Shown here: positions 55,880 to 64,000 of the stretch, piece after piece
Layout of the letters: each line of letters starts with the position of its first letter
Position numbering within the stretch: position 1 is the first letter of the stretch
Origin: Papaver somniferum
Lineage: Eukaryota > Streptophyta > Magnoliopsida > Ranunculales > Papaveraceae
Assembly (NCBI RefSeq): GCF_003573695.1
Contig: NC_039358.1
Location: forward strand, 237,278,337-237,342,336
Direction: 5' to 3'
Length of the DNA stretch: 64,000 bases
Program-made: the position numbers and the translations under genes
Notes under the pieces: model-generated
Database searches by the model: none
What the model was told of the DNA's origin: nothing
The model's input: only the letters and a program-made list of their open reading frames with translations

Positions 55880-56215
55880 CAAGAGTCGTTAATATATATA
55901 ACTATCCAACCTAACGACTACAAAAAAAATTCACAGGATCGTCAGTAAATATAACTAAATTTATGACGACCCTTGTTGTTCTATTTACAGAAAGTTTTGG
56001 CTTTAGAGTCGGCAACATTAAAAGAAAAAAGACTAACGACTCTGCGTGACCTAGCTGAAAGAGGCGTCAATGTTCATCAAACAGCGCTAACGATTTTTTA
56101 TAACATGTAAAAGTTGCAGGTGAAAGTCGTCAAAATAGTCTCAAAAAGGATGACGACTACAGAGAGTCGTTAGTTTATCCTACACTCGACTATAACGACC
56201 CTAACACTGGATGTT
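55880..56215. repeat. GTCGT inverted-motif array, block 6
   Basis: Motifs such as 'agagtcgttaat' 55882, 'taacgact' 55911, 'tgacgaccctt' 55962, 'taacgactct' 56034, 'tgacgact' 56150, 'agagtcgttag' 56163 and 'taacgaccct' 56193. This is the last block before the right terminus. Confidence 0.85.
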
Positions 56216-56509
56216 TCAATGGTGGCCATCAATCGACCACTTGGAGCACCATTCAAACAATTTGAAGAGTATAGGAAGTTTACCTGGATTGTTTTGGCCT
56301 TGGGGTTCCTCATTTTGAGTGTTGGTTCCTTCATCTTGAGCAATGTGATCTTCATTCCAACCATTGTTCATGCCTTCCTCTATCAACATCTCCTCATCAA
56401 ACATCCAACCCATATCATTAGTTGAGACAATCTTACCATCAACACAATCATTGTTGTTATTTGAAGCTTCACCAATCTTATTCCCTCCACTTGAATCACT
56501 CATTTGTAA

Positions 56510-56788
56510 AAATCCTAGGTTTTCCTCTCAAAACTCCTCCTCTTCTTCTCAACACATAAAACACATAAAATACATTTTCCACAATTTTTTTTCCTAAAAT
56601 CATATTTTAATCTAAATACACTTACCACACTAATCAAACTAATTAATTCCTAATACTAATCATATAAGGGCAGTTTTGCCATTTAGAAAATATTTTTTTA
56701 AAGAGTGATCCAAATTAGGGTTGGGTGACCTTTTTTGTCCCGTATTGCATGCCCCCAATTAGAAGTTATGGCCCCCAATTAAGCTAGG
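56510..56788 (-). other. Right terminal region and TIR of the large element
   Basis: Non-coding leader from the terminus to the transposase start. The outer 40 bases carry two 'AATTGGGGGC'-type blocks, as in the small element TIR. A CT-rich 5' UTR-like stretch precedes the ATG at 56503. The nine bases outside (TTGTTAAAA, 56789-56797) have no copy that I can find on the left side. Confidence 0.6.
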
Positions 56789-56797
56789 TTGTTAAAA

Positions 56798-57440
56798 GTC
56801 AACAAGTGCTATACCAAGAGTCGCATGCTCCACAATATTTGCATGCATGTCTTATGTAAACAACTCACTAGCTTTTCAATTTGTTTTCAAACTGCATGAC
56901 TTATTAGCTATAAAGATCAAGTTTAATTTTGAAACAGGTTTTTTAGCTTGCTAATAACACAAAGAGTAAGCCAATAATCAGAATAGTATTATTGGAGGAA
57001 ACTATACACCAATTTATTTTTAGCGCGTAAAATATTGGAGGAAACTAGAACTAAATTAAAGAACGACGGTTTATGCTTTCATAGTGGGTCATGTTTTTTG
57101 GGTCATGTACTCGTGTTCTTCTACAAATCGTTGGTTTTGTATATCTAAAAAATACTGATTCATTGGCGGATGTGTTGGTTTCTTCAACCTCTTGAGCAAA
57201 AAAGTGAGACTTGCTGGATAGTTCTACCAATGAAGGATTTCTTTTATTCTCTAAAGCATTAATTATAACACGTTTTAATCACTTAAAGATTCTTGTATCA
57301 ATGTTTGATGTAAAATGGGAGAATGCTGAAATAATATATAGTTTCTCAACTAAAATGGTGATGGCCGGAGGTATCAGAAAAAAGACCAAGAACATCCTAC
57401 ACGAGTCAGACGAGTCAGAAACTACCCCCAATCTAAAATG
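56798..57440. other. Gap between the large element and RIO2
   Basis: AT-rich. 'taaaatggtgatggc' occurs twice (57351 and 57435), bracketing about 70 bases. The 77-codon frame at 57211-57444 has no recognised domain. Confidence 0.45.
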
Positions 57441-57448
57441 GTGATGGC

Positions 57449-57455
57449 TATATAA
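57449..57455 (+). promoter_or_regulatory. TATA box of RIO2
   Basis: TATATAA lies about 200 bases before the start codon, followed by a CT-rich 5' UTR (ttcttcttcttcctccacctcc). The truncated copy at 16450 has 'gatgtatcacc' at the matching place, so its TATA box is lost. Confidence 0.55.
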
Positions 57456-57647
57456 CACCACCCGAGCTCACTTGAAAAACCCCAAAAGGCCCAAAACCCT
57501 CTTCCTTCACCTCTTTCTCTCTTCGCATTCACAAACAAAATTCTTCTTCTTCCTCCACCTCCATTATTTTCACTCTCCCCTCTCTGTTTCTGCCCAGGGT
57601 TTTAACTTACAGTTTCGAACTCTTAATTCATCATCAAATAACACATT

Positions 57648-61791
<4,144 letters not shown>

Positions 61792-62640
61792 TGATGATGA
61801 ATATCCTACTGCAACATGAACAATTTCTGAAATTATGGACCGAACAATGGACCCAGTCTCAGAGTGGTTGCGGCGTGAATTATGATGTTATGGTCACCAG
61901 AACCGCTACATCAGGGACTAATCTCTTGTGTGCGTGCACACAACTGCGTACACCCCGATACACATCTCGTGCTAGAAATCTCAGTGTATCATTATTTTTA
62001 TTTTATGCAAGTACTAATTAAGCTTGTTTGGTTGAGCTGCATGCATTTTCAATTTTAACACAGAAATGGATTGGAATATAGCCAACGTTGAAAATTTTGT
62101 AACTGTAGTCTTGGAGTCATGGATAACATGTTACTGAGAAAGAGCTCAGATATACTTGTAGCAACGCAAACAAAAAGAATTAAGCAAAAGCAATCAAGTA
62201 ATTAGCTTATTCTTTACCTTGCTAAGCCAGATAAGTTTTCTTACACCCTCTGCGGATGACTTGGATTCGATTATTAAGATAAAGTACAAGCTCTTCATTT
62301 TTATAAACCAGAGAAGTACTAGTCATAGCGAGGCTAAGAAAAGAAAAGATAGTCGGCACTTCCCATCGATGAGCTCCCAGCGGAGATAAAACCATAGATA
62401 TTTTCTGAGTACCAGCAGTAGCGTCTTGCTGTTTTGGAAGCAAAAAGTGTTCCTAAAACATGGCAAGTACGCCGACATATACCTAGGCTTGGTTCTCAGT
62501 ACAACTTTTGTATGACAAAATATTGTTGGGCTGAAAAAATAGACGGACTAATGGACCTAGCACAGACCCTTGGCTGGCCCGTTTGTAGTCAAATCCATGA
62601 CAAGAACCAAGAGCATGTCGAATTGGTTTCCCTTTTGGGG
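61792..62640. other. RIO2 3' flank without further genes
   Basis: Contains the RIO2 3' UTR and intergenic DNA. Short frames (61785-62021, 62222-62443, 62434-62667) have no recognised domain. Confidence 0.5.
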
Positions 62641-63545
62641 AAATTAGGGGGGACCCAAAAAAAATAATATTCTCGTTCTCAGGCTCATAATTAATTTTGG
62701 GTACTGTGACATCCATAATTATTTCCGTGACACTCATAATTATATGAAATTATTAAAAATTTCTGCATGACGGATTATGCATCTGCATGACTGAGTTATG
62801 TATCAGGGGTATAATTGGCAACTCAACTTGCACATAACATATCTAAAAATCCGCACCTTAGAAATTTACAAATTTTATATGGTTGGAAATCTTTTAAAGA
62901 GAGCTACGCAACGAGTACAAATAACAATATCAAATTTTTGTTTTTCATGAAAAAATCGGAGGTGATCATCGTTTTAGGCAAAATTTTCGAAAACTTGATA
63001 CATAACCATTATGCAGCCACCAAAAAGGATGCATAACGCATTATGCAGACGCATAACGAATTATGCAACCATTTTCTCGACTGCATAACAAAGTTATGCA
63101 TCTATAACAAGTCATGTACCCATTGTTTTCGCACCCTTCTTGAGTATAAAAAATTGATGCATAATGCAGTATATATCCATATTTACGGATGCATATCATG
63201 TTATGCATCTATTTTCTCGATGCATAAAAGATTGTGCGACAATTTTCTCGATGCATTATGCAGTCATATTTTCGGATGCATAACAGGTTATGCATCCATT
63301 TCACGACTGCATAACATGTTATGTAGATATTATTGTAGGTGCATGACAAGTCATGCAACCTTATTTTTTGTTGGTTTCAATACTAACAAAAATGTTGTTG
63401 TATAACGTGTTATGCAATCATTTTTCGTACTGCATAACACGTTATGCAACAAATTTTGTAGATGCATAACAGGTTATGCAACTGTTTTTAGAGTTGCATA
63501 ACAGATTATTCAACCATTATGGACAACAACAGGTTATGCAACTGT
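62640..63545. repeat. GCATAAC...GTTATGC palindrome array
   Basis: About 18 units of TGCATAAC-NN-GTTATGCA type in 780 bases, for example near 63049, 63279, 63433 ('gcataacacgttatgc') and 63463 ('gcataacaggttatgc'). Spacing is roughly 20-65 bases and the linkers often contain 'attttctcg' or 'ctgttttt'. It is preceded by 'ggggggacccaaaaaaaat' (about 62645), which resembles the terminus of a TIR element. The partner terminus would lie outside the window or was not recognised. Frames across it (62815-63036, 63043-63405) are repeat artefacts. Confidence 0.85.
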
Positions 63546-64000
63546 TTTTGTAGTGCTTTATTGAATGAATTTTTGTTAGAGAATGAAATACAAGCTAGTT
63601 CACATACTCTGGGGTACTTCAATGGATGTCAGAAATCTACTATACAGTATTTTGCAACAGATTGTATGTGTTGGACTAAGCCGTATGATTGAACTAAGCC
63701 GCCTGTAACACCTGCTTCCCTGAAACACCCGTGTTGAACTCAACTGGCTAAAGACTGGTTAACAAACTCTTGCAAGACTGAACCAGGTTACAGGAAACCC
63801 CCAGTGTTGGAATTGCCTCAAATTCTACTCATTTGTCTATGAATCTCCTGTAGAAAAATGGTGGAGCCTCAAATTATAAGATGAACACCAAACACTGACT
63901 ATGATTGCTTGAGACAATTAAGCTCATGTTTCCCTCGAGACCTGACCTTACGAAATCAATCATACTTTCTGCACTTAACTAGGTCCCGAAACACCACCAC
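63546..64000. other. Window end without recognised features
   Basis: Slightly GC-richer than its surroundings, with no long frame, domain or known repeat. It may be part of another dispersed element. Confidence 0.4.

Larger units (their letters stand above)
39630..56503 (-). pseudogene. FAR1-type MULE transposase fused to an OTU protease domain
   Basis: The minus-strand gene order is: likely first exon 56503-56284 (MSDSSGGNKIGEAS..., ending at a CAG|GTAAAC donor); exon about 54789-54706 (...TSQAYMTDL, donor GTACGT); main exon about 54622-52080; and, after retrotransposon B, 39949-39630 to the TGA. Domains are a FAR1/WRKY-GCM1-like zinc cluster (CERAG ... CPFRIVF ... RHNH); MULE DDE with Asp in FIDCTYKTN (about 53968), Asp in IFTDRD and Glu in TSIAENSHGRLK; a SWIM zinc finger (NCNCTTETWLGLPCGHK); two AT-hook-like GRP motifs (PPGRPTTRK, AKGRPKKD); and the OTU domain with DDDGNCGYH (Cys codon 52335-52337) and NNNHYIGL (His codon 39795-39797). 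The OTU frame continues exactly across the insertion once one ACCAC copy is discounted. Two premature stops (TAG before MYVIVQS, TGA at 53679-53681) plus the insertion inactivate it. The phase between exons 1 and 2 is not resolved. Confidence 0.8.
25080..56788. mobile_element. Large multi-gene MULE-like element with nested retrotransposons
   Basis: The right end (reverse complement of 56788 backward: CCTAGCTTAATTGGGGGCC, then ATAACTTCTAATTGGGGGC) is related to the TIR of the 2.9-kb element at 21888. Between 25080 and 56215, four genes are separated by arrays of the same GTCGT motif family, which argues for one element. The genes are a plant mobile domain gene (+), a 183-codon ORF (-), a FAR1-type DDE/SWIM transposase with C-terminal OTU domain (-), and a Myb/SANT-like gene (+). 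Two LTR elements, of 9.1 and 12.1 kb, interrupt it. Without them the element would be about 10.5 kb. All four genes except the 183-codon ORF carry stops or insertions, so it is a dead copy of a once autonomous element. Confidence 0.65.

Noticed and set aside
63043..63405. 120-codon frame rich in His and Cys
   Set aside because: It is produced by the GCATAAC palindrome array and has no domain.

Overview
This window is nuclear DNA of a flowering plant. The evidence is a multi-exon gene with GT-AG introns, a leucine-rich-repeat receptor-like protein (RLP), and plant-specific transposon families: Ty3/gypsy Athila-like and Tat-like, Ty1/copia, a Helitron, a hAT MITE, and MULEs carrying plant mobile domain and FAR1-type proteins. 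A eudicot is likely; a more precise taxon is not supported by what I can see.

Layout. 1-825: 3' end of an RLP gene. 1050-3050: decayed second RLP copy plus repeated minus-strand exon/donor-like units. 3235-7560: candidate TIR element with an imperfect 8-bp target-site duplication (TSD), GTGTACA palindromes and a ubiquitin-interacting-motif exon. 7790-8285: copia remnant. About 8690-14467: Tat-like gypsy element on the minus strand, with dual RNase H, no gag and several stops. 14719-15445: hAT MITE with a perfect 8-bp TSD. 16450-16757: stray copy of the 5' end of the RIO2 gene. 17741-19943: Helitron with textbook ends. 20900-21780: GATGAAAC palindrome array. 21888-24753: small MULE-like element with TIRs, an 8-9 bp TSD and AATCGG palindromes. 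About 25080-56788: a large MULE-like element, roughly 10.5 kb before insertions. It contains a plant mobile domain gene (+), a 183-codon ORF (-), a FAR1-type DDE/SWIM transposase fused to an OTU cysteine-protease domain (-), and a small Myb/SANT-like gene (+). Arrays of short inverted GTCGT motifs separate these genes. Two LTR retrotransposons sit inside it: a gag-pol-poor element (26116-35211) in the mobile-domain gene, and a young 12.1-kb Athila-like element (39950-52079, perfect 5-bp TSD) that cuts the OTU domain in two. 57648-61791: the one clearly intact host gene, RIO2 kinase, in 13 exons. 62640-63545: GCATAAC palindrome array. The final 450 bases show nothing I recognise.

The most interesting theme is the set of five unrelated-sequence palindromic motif families, each filling the non-coding parts of a different TE-like region with the same architecture. 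Together with the multi-gene OTU-MULE, they suggest a rapidly diverging protein-DNA recognition system of mobile elements, possibly comparable to the VANC/target-motif system of Arabidopsis VANDAL MULEs. That link is inference. All positions and motifs were read by eye, and no database search was run.
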